Below, in pieces: positions 25,161-39,300 of a stretch of DNA of 64,000 nt. Below the pieces are notes generated by a model. It was not told where the DNA came from. It worked only from the letters and a program-made list of their open reading frames with translations, and ran no database searches. How positions within the stretch are numbered: the stretch's first letter is position 1; every line of letters starts with the position of its first letter. The stretch is from NCBI GenBank assembly GCA_947568835.1, contig OX387605.1:8808418-8872417 (forward strand), written 5' to 3'. Position numbers and translations under genes: made by a program. This DNA comes from Protonemura montana (Eukaryota; Arthropoda; Insecta; Plecoptera; Nemouridae).

Positions 25161-25787
25161 CCACTGGAGACCTTTGTTCTGTAGTGTGTATTTATGGCAT
25201 CCTCTTATTTTCACAAATTCGTAAGTTAGTTACTTGTTACTCGACCTTTGGCTCGGAGTTCTTCAAGATAAGTCTGCAGGAAAGGGAAACTTATTTCACC
25301 GCATGCGAGTACGATTTTTTTTGCATCTCTATAGGCACCACGCATTCTGATATGTAACAAAGGATGCCTAAGACGACAGTCAAACTTTGCGAGCAACCCG
25401 GGTTGCCTACCCATCAGGATTTACTATTTACCAGGACCTACCAAGACAACTCTACTTCCAAGTTTTCTTGGACGATTTACTTTTCATTGAAAGTTTACCT
25501 CAGAAATGAAGACAGATTTCACAGCGCAGAACATTTTTTCGTGTGCATCTAATTTTACGTAAGTCATTCACGGATCAAGTTACAAATTGAACGGAATTGA
25601 AGAGATCAACTTTCAAATCTCCGTTCAGAGTTAAAGTCAACTTCCCAAATTGAAATCACTCTGTGGATGGCATAATCTCCAGCCTCGGTGACAATAAGTG
25701 ATCGTAGCTAATTGACTTCAAAGACAAAAAGAGAGCATATTGCTTGGTTGCATCGAAAGTGCAACAAAAAGTCTGTCGAATCGTCGT

Positions 25788-25828
25788 TGTTGCATCGTTG
25801 GCGTTGCATCGTTGGCGTTGCATCGTTG
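25788..25828. repeat. 14-bp tandem repeat, about three copies
   Basis: The unit GCGTTGCATCGTTG occurs twice perfectly at 25801-25814 and 25815-25828, with a near copy just before. Confidence 0.9.
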
Positions 25829-27104
25829 GCGCTGGCGAAGGATTATGCTCGTCAAAGGTGTGAAGTAACTTCCCCTGCGATCTGTTCCACGGTGAATGAA
25901 ACCGTTCATCCAGATAATTGAACGGCACGAAAGAGAAGCCGGTCATTTGCTCGTCATTTATAGCTGCTGACATTTACACCGCGCTACTTGCTTCCTCGTA
26001 CCTCGATGACTGGTCCAAACGATGGCAGCACAACTTGACGGACATAGAACTAATCAATTAGGCTGCGTTATGGGGATATCACTGAGGTATTTTTGCTTAT
26101 AGATATTTATTTTTTTCGTTTGGTCAGGCCACTTTAGCTCGACCGGGACTCGAGGCCCCGACTTAAATATTCGTAGGTATATACAAACTTAGCTGCACTG
26201 GTGGGTTGTATTTTTCCCAAACGCTTTGCAACCCCATCATTGCAAAATTACATTCAAATACACGTCCACTTAAGACAATTACACCACCCGAAAAAAGCAG
26301 TAAGAAATCGGCACCAATTTGATGTTGTTTCATCAACAGTTCTGTTTAGATCCAATTCAGATCCAAACCCTGCACCGTTGTATCGATTTCTCCGACTCAT
26401 TGAAGCAGCATAATTGAGTTTATTTTAGTCACACTCAATAGCCATGATAGTTACGTCTTGTGCAGCACTAGTCGAATCAGAAGCCATAGATTACGTGACA
26501 ATGGAGAAAAACCGCCGCGGTTTTCACTCAGCAGAAGCACCACTTAAAAGGCTCGGCGACGACATCAATGTCCATCACGACAAGAGTATCGAAAGCAACA
26601 CCTTTGTCCGGACCTTTCAGCCGTCTGCCACTGTACGTCTCTGATTTATGTATTCATTACCAAGGCGATTGTGTTTCAAAAGATGATCGGGCCACGTTGA
26701 TTTACCGCCGTGCAACTCCGGGGCAGCGGTCATCGTGAGCCGCGCGACCAACACGGGATACCTTTCCACCGCGCCGGCTTCCGGCAACAGTGAAAGTCCT
26801 CGACGATTCAGCCGGTCGAGGTCGGAGGTCGCGAGCTTGCCCTGCACAGCCACGCCGTGGGCCCAATGATAAATAACCGACCTTTTTTATCACGCGTGAT
26901 TCACACTCACCGATGCAATATTTCAGTCGTTAGCGTCGCCGGCCAAATGGGAAATATGCAGAACTTGATTACATGGGGTCGAGGAATTTGCGAGTGGGGT
27001 TATCATGATGCGCATGAACACTTCCTTGATCAAATGTCTTCTTATGCATTTTATTGTGGGTGACATGGAAAATAAATCTCATGTGGCAAGGAAAGAAGTG
27101 TGTG

Positions 27105-27155
27105 TTACCTAACGGTTAGAGCATCTTAATGATAAGGCCATTAGAGGATCGGCTG
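27105..27155 (+). repeat. Partial tRNA-like (SINE head) remnant
   Basis: The stretch contains CCTAACGGTTAGAGCATC, which resembles a Pol III A box with its D arm. It is followed by a degenerate anticodon-arm-like segment. No B box was found. It looks like a truncated tRNA-derived SINE. Confidence 0.35.
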
Positions 27156-30100
27156 TAGCTGGTAATATTGTGAAATAAACTGAATTATTTCAATTGAAGT
27201 GTCATTCATCGAGTTATTTCGTACGGAAAATAATACGGGTCGAACCAGCGAAACTCGCCGACTTCACTAAGCCTAATGGCGATTGATCATTAAAGGTAAT
27301 TGGGCTAAACGTTTGTAACAATATACCGAATCTATCTCGTTCTAGTACCGCAGAGGCAGATGATAGACGCGGTGCCCGTCGATGGCATTGTACCTCCGTG
27401 TACCACGAACACGTATTCGCAATGCGGGGCGTTACCAGTCACAAATTCCACGGCAGAGGATAAACATAAAAGCACAATTCCTTCGCAATTGTGTTCGGAA
27501 TCCGACCTAGATTCTTTGATAATATCCATCACTGGAGATTGTTTCTGAGGGAATCTTCATCATGATAGGTCAAGGTAATTCGGGAGGAACTATTCAACCA
27601 CGTAAAAATTGAAGTGAAAGCTTCGAATAAAAGTATGTGTGTGTTGCGAGATTTCGGGCGTGCACGCACAGCGATGCTAGGGATGAGCTGGGAGTCATCG
27701 ACAGTCGACGGATGATTTAATGGAAGATGGGTAAAAGACGTGACGTAACTGTGGAGGTGTGAGAACGGAGACGCCGACGCCGACGCTAGCAACTACCCAC
27801 GATGCATCATTCAAGACAATAAAAAATAACGACAAGTTGAAAGTAAAACTGAAAACCAATTTAACTGAAAAATGTGTTTCCAGAAATAAGAGACTATATT
27901 AAATGAAATAGCTAGCTATTTGTCAAACCAAATCATGTACAAATGATCAATCTGGAAATAAACATATTATTACTATTTTTTTTTCTAAAAAACAGGCCCA
28001 GTGCCCGCGCACACTCCGGAACGGAATTCCTTAATGCAGGCCCAACCAAACTTTTACACCATGACCATCCTCATCAGTATATTATTGCATAATAAATGTA
28101 ACCGGCATTTATATTAAATGAGGAACACCCTCCAATTGCCTAGAGCGTAGACATTTGACTGAAAGTCACAGTATATCTGCCCTCTGAAAGAATGGGGCCC
28201 TGCGGATTTACATGACCTGTCAAAGACCGTAACCTTAGATCGAAATTTTCTTGGGGACGGCGTCCTCAAACCAACCACAGACTTTTTAATTTTTAAAGGC
28301 TTACTCCCCAGACCCTCAGACGTACTCATTACTTTTACTTTACTTTTACTTTTTAATATAATTCTCGACCAACATCCTAAGTTCTAAGGACTTAGAATAT
28401 TTAACTTGTTTTGAAGCGGGATTTCATTTCTTTCATTGTGCAGGGCCTCCAAAGAAATGACTGTACCGGCCCCCACCTTTCCAATCTTCCACTGATTACA
28501 GCATGCTTGAACACGCAGGAAACCTTGTTCTAGACGATAGACACGAGACAATGATTGCAGGTTGACAAATTCGTTGTGATCGCGGTGCCAAATCGGTCTT
28601 GACCCACGTAGAAAACGACGGTCTTTCACAAGTAGGTAATTGTTGGTTTTAGCAAAAGCATTTTCACGGAATTTAGCCGGTGGAAGTCGCGAGCAAATTG
28701 GCGGTAACGTCCTGTTTGCAATTGTGCACGCGGCCAATCAGCGAACATCCCGCGCGCCTGATGTCACTTGGCACGCCGCGTGGACCCCACGTGGATTGCG
28801 GTGCGTCGGGCCCGCACACGACCCGCACGTGCGGGGCTCTTCGTCACACTCGGCCACCGCCGCTGACCGAGTCACATGCAAACGCGACAGAAGAAATGGG
28901 CAACGCAATCGGACAAACCACAGCCGTGCGCGGCGTTTTTCAAAATAATTTCACCGTCCTTCTGTTCATGAACTTTTTAATATGCCAATTATTTTGCGTT
29001 TTAACACGCGAATTTCTTCATGACAGCAATATATTTTACTGTTACAATATTGCTGTGTTTGTGTGTGTGTGTTTTAAGTTTGAATTTCATTACAGCCATA
29101 TATATTGTAGCCATTAAAATGTGTCCTATTTCTTTCGGTTAATTGTGTCATACTAGTGAATATGTATTTCCATGCACTCTAGCACGCAGAGTCAGATTGT
29201 AAACTGAATTACTAATTACTTTCACATGCTGCAGATTCGACTCATTGTTGCAATTTAAATATGTACTACCTGTAATGAGACGTAGCATATGGTTCATCAC
29301 GCGGTAATGTTTCAATGTTTTATGGAAACAAAATGCTTTTCGTTATTTCAACTCATTTAATGACAAGTCAATTATTTCAGGCTAGTGCTTCGATTCGTTA
29401 CAGATAATTGTAAATTAAAATAATTTGCTTAATCACTGAAAAAGAGTGCCTGTGGATTTCACAACGCCCGAAATTTCATTAAGCTCAATTCTACTGGCTT
29501 TAAATATTCAATAGTTGTACACATTTCGAATTTCTCCCGAATCATGACAAGTGCTAATTATCATGTCCCGAGAATGGCAGCGAGCCCACGCATTAACATC
29601 CAAACCAAACGCAATCTTTGGTCGGGCTGACACTGTGAAAACCACTTGTTCAACGACTCACTAATTAAACCTCACGCTAGCGCCAGAAAAAGCAAGGCGC
29701 TGTGCGTATATCGGCTACTGAATTTCATATTTTGTGAACATTTTGACCTCAGGTCTATTTGTTGAAATATTCAAATATTCAATCTCTAGATGCATTTTAA
29801 TGACGCAGCTCTTTCGAAACTGCAGCATATTAGGGTATTTATGTAGACAAGCACAACGGTGTGTAAAATGTGTTTTAAGTTTTTTCTGCTCTGCAAGATT
29901 ACAGTGGCAAATAAATTAACTGCAACTCATTTCAACTTCCCCGAGCAAGAAAATTATTTTTGTTCCTAAAGTGTAATCGACATTAAAAAAATTCAAAAGA
30001 AAAAAAATTCAAAATTATGTAATCGACGATAATCCACCAAAAACGTCCGCAAACTTCTGGATTCAATCACCATCTCAATACACAATCACACTCGCTCGAT

Positions 30101-30220
30101 CTCCATCGTTTAATTCAATTAAAACATGTCCCCTACCGAGCGTTGGCAGCGCTCGGCAACCATACCGCCTATATGCGGGCGGAGAGAGCAGCGCCGACCA
30201 AGTCAGCTACCACCGCTAGA

Positions 30221-30258
30221 TATAAAACCGCGTGAAAGTGTCTGCCTCTCGTTCAGTG
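30221..30258 (+). promoter_or_regulatory. Core promoter of the third secreted-protein gene
   Basis: TATAAAAC at 30221 is followed by TTCAGTGC at 30252-30259, giving a start site near 30255. The spacing of about 34 is near ideal. The 5' UTR is about 130 nt. Confidence 0.7.
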
Positions 30259-30385
30259 CTCGAGCAAAGCACGTGTCGATCGGGTCCCGACCTCGTGGCG
30301 TTCTCCCGTGCAGTGCCCCGTGCAAAGTCAACCTCACAACCTCATACAACCTCATAAAGCCGCCGCCCTCGGCGGATGCTGTGAC

Positions 30386-33300
30386 ATGGACGCCAGGGGG
30401 GTGTTGGCGGTGGTAGCAGTGTGTGCGATGTACGGATTCGCGACGACGAGTGCCACTCCAGTTACAGGTGAGCGATCCATGTGCCTTTTGGTTTTCATAG
30501 GGGTTGCGTTAGAGAAGTGGGCACGGGCGAGGTGTACAGGGATTGTTAGGCAGGACGTTCATGTTTGAGGTTCATGCTTGAGCTTAGAAGAACCTCTTTG
30601 CCTATGTAAACTTTGGTTCACGGAAGGAATTGTTATGGACTGTATATAATGCATTTTCCGAGACCTTCACGTATAGAGCATTTACATATTAAAGAGAGGT
30701 GCTTGGGTAGATACACACGCTCAGAAAGATTTATACTCTATCAAACTTGATGGAGGCAACGGATCAGCTGGAATGCAGTTTTCCCTTGTTTGCTTGTCCA
30801 ATTAGCGTAGAACATTCAACGTTGCTATTAAGCGGGTCTAACTTTTGTTTTCGATAGCGTGCGGCCGGGCTATTTACCAGGCATTTGTTTTAAAATTGTG
30901 TCTAATTACTACGATTTACGATATAAAATTATGAATTAACGTCTGTATTCATCTAGTACGCGCATTGAGAAGTAGGCAATTATTGTTCCCAGCGTCATTC
31001 ACTGCACTTGAAAATGATTTTAGAACGTGATAAGTGTAAAACAACAAAGCCCCGTGAAAGATCGCCCAGAATAGAATTTGTTTCGTGACTAATTATGCGT
31101 CTCTGCTGTACCCGCGCATATCCGCCTCGGCCTTCAATCATTTATTAAGAACGCCAATTGAAATGAGCGAATCACCGGTTATTTCCGATGTGAGACAACT
31201 ATCTCCGTCGCCTATTTAACTCATGAAGACTTTTACTTGCATCTCTCGTAATGCACTCGGCACGAGGCACACAAATTTCAGGCACGTTCAATCAAAAGAC
31301 CGAAATTCGATCAAGAAAAGGCTCTATAATCTAATTAACACAAATTTCACAGTGAAATCTGTTACGAATCAAAGTGATAACGAGATTAGCAAAGAAATTC
31401 AGCTACGGGACCGTGTTTTTTTTTTGTTGTCTTGTCCGGGCGACAGAGTGCACGGTGTCCAGCTTGTAAGCTGTCACTGTCACAACACAAACGCGATCGG
31501 TATTGTTACCGCAGCGCGCGATGGCGAGCAATCAGGCGCGAAGTTTCGCGTGAAAGTCTCGCCAGAGTTTAATCCGAAATGTTTCGCTAGCTCGCGTCCA
31601 ATCGCCGTCTTCCTGACGTCTGCTGCACCGACGGCGATCGCCTGCATTGGTCTGCATTATGTCACGTTCAGTTTTGAAACTAGTTAGGCTATATACGATA
31701 TTACAATTGATCTGTTAACAAACTGTGCGATAGCTTCTCGTGATTTTTAGAATTGGAGAAGATTTTTGCAGAAATAACAGTGCTAGTCCCTTCGGATTTC
31801 AAAATCGTCCATGAAGTTGATTTAGATTCAATCAGGCCAAAGGAACGTAACGAAAGACACAGACCTGCATCATTTCACATTTCGTAACCAATAATATTGA
31901 GAAGCAATTTGAGAAAAAATCGTCTGAAACATTACATTGCTGCCTGCACTTGGGCATGGATGGCATGCCAGATAGGCCCGTGCAGCGCGACGTGATGAAT
32001 ATTTCCATACTTTACGCTGAGGCAACTTCCCAGAGGATCACGACGTCGACATAAACAGAGACACGGTGAAAGGATACTTCGCCGGCGTCGCCATGCATCA
32101 TTTCACCTCCTCAATGAAAACTTCATCATAAAGGTCTTCATTAAGATTGCGTTTAAGACACAGTTCGATGCTCAAATTTTACAATAAGTACTAATTACGA
32201 AGGTATATACCGAAAGTAAAATGATTTCAAAAGGTTATGTGGTCTAGAAATACAAAATGTTTCGTACTTTCTATACATGGGCACACGATGAAATAATAAA
32301 GAGTGCATTTAATGATAACTCGCAAACCCAGCTGGGCATCGTCTTAAGAACACACCCCTACAATCAGACCACGTCATTGCTGTGCATTTTGAGAGATTGC
32401 TAAAGTGTAACATATAAAAAAAATTTAAATTCTGTCCTAGAAGGGGAACCGAAAGATTGAAAAGGTTATGATGAACGCTCAATTTAACAGCGTGAGATCT
32501 TTCTCCGGATCATCCAAGCTAATGCAATCACTTTTCTTGTCGCTCACGATTACTTTTATTCGGAATTTACCGACGAAAAAGAGAAACCCATCGGCGTAGG
32601 TAAACACTGTTTGTCCGCGGCGACTCAAACGTAAAACGTCAGCTTTTTGCCAACTAAGTGTGACTTAAAATGCGACGCTCGCGACGTTCCCAGAGCGTTT
32701 AGCGCGCTAAGTGAGAACAATGCACGGCGACGGTGATTAACGCGCCGGTAGCAGGGAGACAATGCTCGTGTGCACGGCGAGATGAAGCCAGTGCGTGGCT
32801 GACTGTGTCAGGGTGCCTATAATTGGCGGCCGGCGGCGCGACGGCAATGGCATGCAACCAACGCTTTGTCTCGGGGTTTCTTCGCCTTAGGTGGGCAATC
32901 CTGAACGAGCCAGTCAGTGTCGTGGCAATGAGGTTTGGTTAATTAGTCACGAAAAGGTGGATTTGTTAAGCAGTGCAGAAATGCATTGCCATTTCTGTCA
33001 TGTTTTGACACCGATGCTAAAAAACATCCTGCATATCGGGACTTTTTTGCGCCTTTTTGAGTACCGAAGGTCAAGATTGTGTTTAAAATCTGGCGATTGA
33101 TGAATACTTCAGCAAGAAATGTTCACAGCAAGCCCACACGGGGTTTAACCATTGTCAATCATTGGTAGAAATCGCCGGGCGTACTCGTACATGATCGCCC
33201 GAATTTACCTCTGGTTTCTTATAGGTGTGCGCGCATCCTCATAGCTGTGCGCAAGGACATGAATTCAGAGATGAGTGACCTAAATGCGACCCAATTTTGA

Positions 33301-36300
33301 TTTGGACGGCCCCCATTGTTGACACCCCATGCACCACTATCGCGGAATGGCTGGTAATCGAGGGGCTTAGAAGCGTATTTAGTATTTCCTCGCACGGACT
33401 CGAGAGGTAAAAGTAATTAGCGAGAACCCAGCAAGCGTGTCTTATTTTTATTGCGAATTGCAATTAACCAGCGGCGATTTTGTCGACTGGGACCGGACGC
33501 CGTGGTAACTTTGATTTAAATTTGCGTAATTAAAAGATTACGACTGTATTTAATGATATTTAAATTTAGGAAAATAATGTGAGCGTACTTTATCGCAGAC
33601 AAAGATGTAGACTAATCAGATTCATGAGATGCGTAAAGTCATAATCGAAAAGGAAGTCAACGCTAAAATACGAATCGCTCGAGAGAAACCGAGAAAGTCC
33701 CCTTATGACTTTTATATTAATATTGGAAAATGGTGTGGCGTATGGAAGGATGAGTCTGCCGGATATGAGAAAGAGTGTAGCAAAGCGGCAGCGATTTGCA
33801 TTGCACCTGTTCGGTGTGTAACTTCCCCCATACGATTCACTTCAGGCTTCGTACGCCTCGTATGCCACCGATAAAAGCCCTCCGACTAAAGCAGCTCTTC
33901 TCATTTAATAGTCAACGGTGTAGTAATTAGTCCACGACCTTCGACGGCCGAAGCGCCTAGAACAAACATTGCTGGTTTGGCGAACAAACATTGGTTTGCT
34001 CCCAGCCAGCTCCTTCTGTTTATTGCGTACTCGCATGCGACCATTGTTGCGTTGGGCAACAATAACAACCAGCCTACCGGCATCCAGGGCGGAGGCGACA
34101 GCGCTGCGATTTCGGCACTCGAGTACGCTGATGCCTTTGAACTAGCCGTGAGACCGTGAATTTGAGTCAACTAAGAGATGACAATTACAAAGTGTGTAAC
34201 GTTGTCGCAATTGATACCAAGTTCAAAAATTACTTAACATAAATTACCTGGGAAAATAAGTTAACTTCGTGAGAAACTTAGAGCCGAGGTGTCATTCAGT
34301 CAGAAAACTTGCTAGCAAAGCGAATGCTAAGTTAAAAGACGCCATGAATAACATTTGGAATTTGTTTATCAGTGGATCTAGAGAAGGAAGCGGCAGTCTT
34401 GGGTGCTCGGCGATGAGCAATCAAGTCTGCGGAAGGCATGTCAAGATAGTTCTGCCAAGGCGTCTTGACCTATTGCTAGGTCCTTGGACTACCTTGGTCA
34501 GTTTTCCCAGTGTTCTCATTCCTGGTTTTTTGCCAAGCTCATCGACGAGTAGCTTTTTCTTTTTATGATAGTTGTAAGAGATCATTTTGTCACAATGCAG
34601 GACAGCAGAAACGCGGTAACCGTGCAGTTAATTAAAGAATAAGAGATATTGTTTTATTAATTTAAAACCAGAGTTGGTTTTGAAAGAGGCGAGAACAATC
34701 AACATTCATAAATTAAATCTTCTTCCCTTTCTCCCTTTCTCCCTTGTATACAGAAGTATAGCCACGTTCCTGGCGCGTAAGAAATGGTCGTGACATCATA
34801 GCTGCCTCGAGACTGTTGGCTGTGGCCAAATTTCATGGACCCAAGTTAGAATCGATCATGATTATTTTGGGCCAACTTGGCACAGAAAGTCACAAACGAA
34901 TAAGAAAGCCACATATGAACTACGCGGGGTGAACGGCAGACAAAGCAACACATACGGTGCCTAAAGACCACTCAAAAAGGCCTTACTATCAAACATGCCA
35001 ATGGGGAAACGACAATTTTTTCACCCCAGAACAAAAAGAAAACGTCCGGTAGCACCTTTCCAATTTCATGATCTAGCAATACGCTGTGTTTTTGAAAAGA
35101 TTTGTTCTAGCTTTGTACCAAGCTAGGTAATTACATATTTAGTAAAAACGCGTGCACGGCTGAGCTGATTTGCATGCCCGTGCGCAGCACGCCGTGAAGA
35201 AAGTACGTGCTGTACTTGGTAATCTGCAATGAGCACCGAAAACCTTATGTAATTGCACGGCGGCGGCGGCGGGACCAGTGGAGCGTATTGGGGGTTGCAT
35301 AACCGGCGAGATGGGAGCACCCAATTGTCTGTGACGGGGTGAAACATTGCCAGTGCTAGGCGCCACTTCCACATTGCGGTTGTCTCAGATCGTGGTTCTA
35401 CAGTGTATGTGTAGGTGCATTGCGAAATGACCGAGTGATAAGCGAAATACCTGCAGAGCAATCGTAGAAGCGCTTACGCCCCTCGATATGTAAACCACAC
35501 CCTGAATCTGCAAACATGATAATCTAAAGGAAGCGTCTTTGCAGCTCGTTGTCTGTAACTAGTTACGATCTGCTGGACGATGAATGCAAATTGAGTATCC
35601 TCTCCCTCTGCAACTAGTTTAGAACAATCACCGTATGTGCATGAATAAGCGATTGCCGAATGGATGAATACTAATTAGGTTGTTGGTGTGGTGGTGACTT
35701 GCTAAGATACCGAGGAACATGAACAGGGGACACTTTCTTTCGTTGTATGAGTGTAACGAAATGTGAGGCAACGCGGTAAACACTCATTACCGTCGTGCAC
35801 GCATTCGACACACGCATTACAAGCACACACACTATACCGATGTCCTAGAAGAAATAAAAACATTACACCACCGCACTTGGATTTCATTTGGAAAGAGACA
35901 TGGGCGCGTTGGCTAATCTTCAATTAACTTCGTCGTTCGAATTAAGGGCCAAATGGCAATCTTTGGAGTTTGGACTCAACTGCATGCTGTGAACCACTTT
36001 TGTGAACCATGCAGGACTGCGGAAATTCGTAGTGCATCGTTTTATGAGATCGTATTCTTGGTCACTGAATGGTGAACTTTTAAAAAGTCTTGGAGACATC
36101 GTATATCCAATGATGTGCTTGGTATTCTGAATCAAAGGTAGCATTATATTAAAGTCATTTATAGGACCTTACCATCCAGTGCCATCTTCTAAATTATTAT
36201 CATCAGAGCTTGACCGTCCTACACCCAAAATTAAAAATTATACATAATTGTTAGGTTGCGATTTATGTTAGAACAATCCTAGAAACGAAGAAACACACCT

Positions 36301-39300
36301 TGAATCTTAAACATTTATATTCTATCATTCCCAAACACAAAAAATAATCGTTTTCGACAACAATTTCAAATCTCAACTAGTTCCTTTATGACTTGTTCGA
36401 CAAGCGACATCCTGTGGCGTTCGGGGAATCGCCGCGGGTCCATTTTCCCCACAAGGTCGTCGCCTTTTGCCCGTGGAAACTAGCTCCCGGTCCCCGCCAA
36501 AACAAGTCTCCATGTTCCCTCGGCCTCAGATCGGATGCTCGGTTTGACTCGGTTTGTCTCGGCTCGACATGCGGTTTCCTCCAGTTTCCGCGAGCGCGCC
36601 GGATGTGTAAAAACATCGGTGACCGGATGTGTCGGACTTGCCACTCTGCGATCGATTCGAAGATGAGTGAAAGTTATCAATATATCGATTTATTATCACA
36701 TTATCCTCCAAGTTGCACTTATTACACTGGAAATGTGTACCACAGCGAAAGCTGATTACGATCACTCGAGCTATTATAATATTATTTATTGGCAATACGA
36801 TTCAATTAGATGTACTTGCAGAAGGTGTATGTACTCAACAGCATCATAAATTGGCTGCTTTTACGTTAACGACTGCGTCGTTTCTGCCTTGTCATAAAGT
36901 GTGAAGCAATTGCCCGACTAGAAGAGACTCTGTCCATCTTCAACAGCGAAATGAGATCAATAGCCAGGTATTTTTTCACACATAATAGGACAGGTATGCG
37001 ATGTTACGCTCATCGCAGGGCGATGAAAGCTAGAGTCAATTAAAGTTACTCAATACTACGGCAAAAGAAAGAGAGGAGTCAAGTTGTCATAATTACTGGT
37101 GTTTATACTCATATGATCACACATTGGTTGGCGATTACCACGGTTACAGCACAGACAGCAATTTAATGAGACTGGTCAAGAACCTATTGATAAAAGGATT
37201 AATTTCAATTTTAATTGAAAGATCTACTGTCTTTTTTCTGCCGGGATTCTCGAAAGCATCGAGATGTTTTCTGACTCCGTTGAAAAGAGCCAAACGAACA
37301 GTGCTTCCAGATTTCTATCAATTATTTTCAATGTATTTAAGATGGCTCTCAGTGTTAAAGCACGCGTACCAACGAGGAACTGAACATAACGCGCTTCAAA
37401 CAGCAGCAAATAACAATTCCTATATTAGGCCTGAAGAAATAATTCATCAAATCGTATTCTATATCGTGGCTACCAAATTACATCGCTGATAAGACATTGA
37501 AATCCATTACAGCAAAGCGAATTGCGCAACCCACAGATTGTTTAAGCAGCGTCATTTCCAGCCACGATTGTTGAAAGTGTCCGATTTTATGCATCGGTTT
37601 TGTGCCATCTCCATGCGACCGATTTCACTTCCTGGAGCTGGGCCGTGGCACCCGAAATGAAGGGGGGGGGGCATTGGTGGCCAAACGTGGCCCTAGCCTG
37701 GACTGTACAGCGCCCCCGCCCAGTCTATAGCGAGCCCCTGCTCCCTGGGGTTCGTGGTCTCGAATTGTAAGCTGCAATCGAACGAAAGTCTTGGGTTCGA
37801 ATCCGTTTCCGCGCTGAGGTACCGCTTCGGGACATGTTCTCACGACCAACGATCATGGCTCGACGAGACCATCGAAAAAATATACTCGTTCTAATCATGT
37901 GCAAACTTTGCGAAGTTCAATCCTGCTTAATTTCCAAGACGCATTTTGCACAGTGAACGTTTGACCTGCCGAATCATTCAAATTTTGATCGAATGTACAC
38001 TCTCTTTTCTTGTAGCAAATCTTATCGCGTGAGAAGAAAACCGTGACATAACTTTTGCCTGGTACCAAGCACGTACTGACTACTGTCAAGTCGGAAACCA
38101 ATTGGAGAGCTTATTTAGGAAGAGCAGATTACACGGATATTATCGATCATTTCTGCTCGGTAAAACCAAATTGCGACAATCTTTGAACAAGGTTAATTTT
38201 TTTACGATTCATTCTCAAAGCTGAGCAAGACTCAGCGGAAATGCAATATTCTTGTAATCGTCGGCCACCAACGAGCATGGTGGGTGTTCTTCCGGCAGCC
38301 CGATTGGCCACTGGCCCCAACCACTGCAAAAGACGACGGGTGAAGAAACCGACACGCGTCCCCACCTCCATGGTTGGCAGCGACGGCCAGGAAAGAATAT
38401 CAGGATTTATCATTTTTCCGTCGAGAAATGAACGAATCTGATGAAAGCCTAAACTTTCTCTGGGGCTAAACGAAAAAATATTAAATGTGTTTTGATGGTA
38501 ATAACAGTGTTTTTCTAATAAGTGTTTATAATTATACAACACTTCTTAATGTTATTCCAGCGTTGACTGTTGGTTTCAACAAAAATGCGATTTAATTTGC
38601 ACCACAGAAAAAGAGGAGAGTGCCACCAAACACTGCTGTTGCTTGAACATTTTAGCATTCTGCTGCTTCAGTGATCGTGGAGAGAAATGACAACCAACAA
38701 AACAAATGACTCGCCGAATCGCGAATGATGTGCGATTGTAAACGAGAGTTAAATCGTTTAGGAAGTATCTAAATTTTCCCAAGGAAACGCCCAGAGAAAA
38801 GAAATCGTGCTGCAGCGATAGATCAAAATCAATGCAGAGATTAGCATACGTAAAAACGTATGTGAATTATCAGATTCAGAACAATCATGTCATACATCTA
38901 CGTGAAGGCAAACACACTCGGTGCTCATATGTTAATCTCAGAACTATCTTCCGCCGATCTAACATCGGCCATCTGTCGGTGGTCCGGACGGGCAGCGATC
39001 CCTTGCAGATGGTGAAAGCTAGTGTGATCGGGACCCCGCGTCATCCTCCAGCTTTGCAGAGTCACAACCTTCCATCGGCGACCACCATATGGCGACAATC
39101 GATTGCTAATTGATCCCCCCCGCTATCACTCGCTACCGAGATCGAGTTACAGCTTGCGATCAGGTCTGCGGTGGGGCTGTGCCCCGGGCCGCCGGACCCG
39201 ACCGCGGTGACTCCTACGCAACCCTCTTTCACTTTCGGCCAGCGGGCGGACGTCGCGCGACGCAGCTCTCTAAGCTTTCGCGCGTACGCGTCGGAAACAA

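Larger units (their letters stand above)
25161..30220. other. Intergenic region with repeats only
   Basis: No gene is supported. It includes a 14-bp tandem repeat near 25800, a tRNA-like remnant near 27110, a TTTAC-rich tail near 28330 that could end a degenerate retroposon, and a GT microsatellite near 29055. Confidence 0.5.

Noticed and set aside
28114-28345. Possible retroposon ending in a TTTAC-rich tail
   Set aside because: The tail is suggestive but no coding or Pol III promoter signal could be confirmed.
31223-31687. 154-codon ATG frame in the long intron
   Set aside because: No signal peptide, domain or splice sites recognised; codon use looks random and it includes a poly-T run.
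37124-37489. 121-codon frame in the long intron
   Set aside because: No ATG at its start and no known family.
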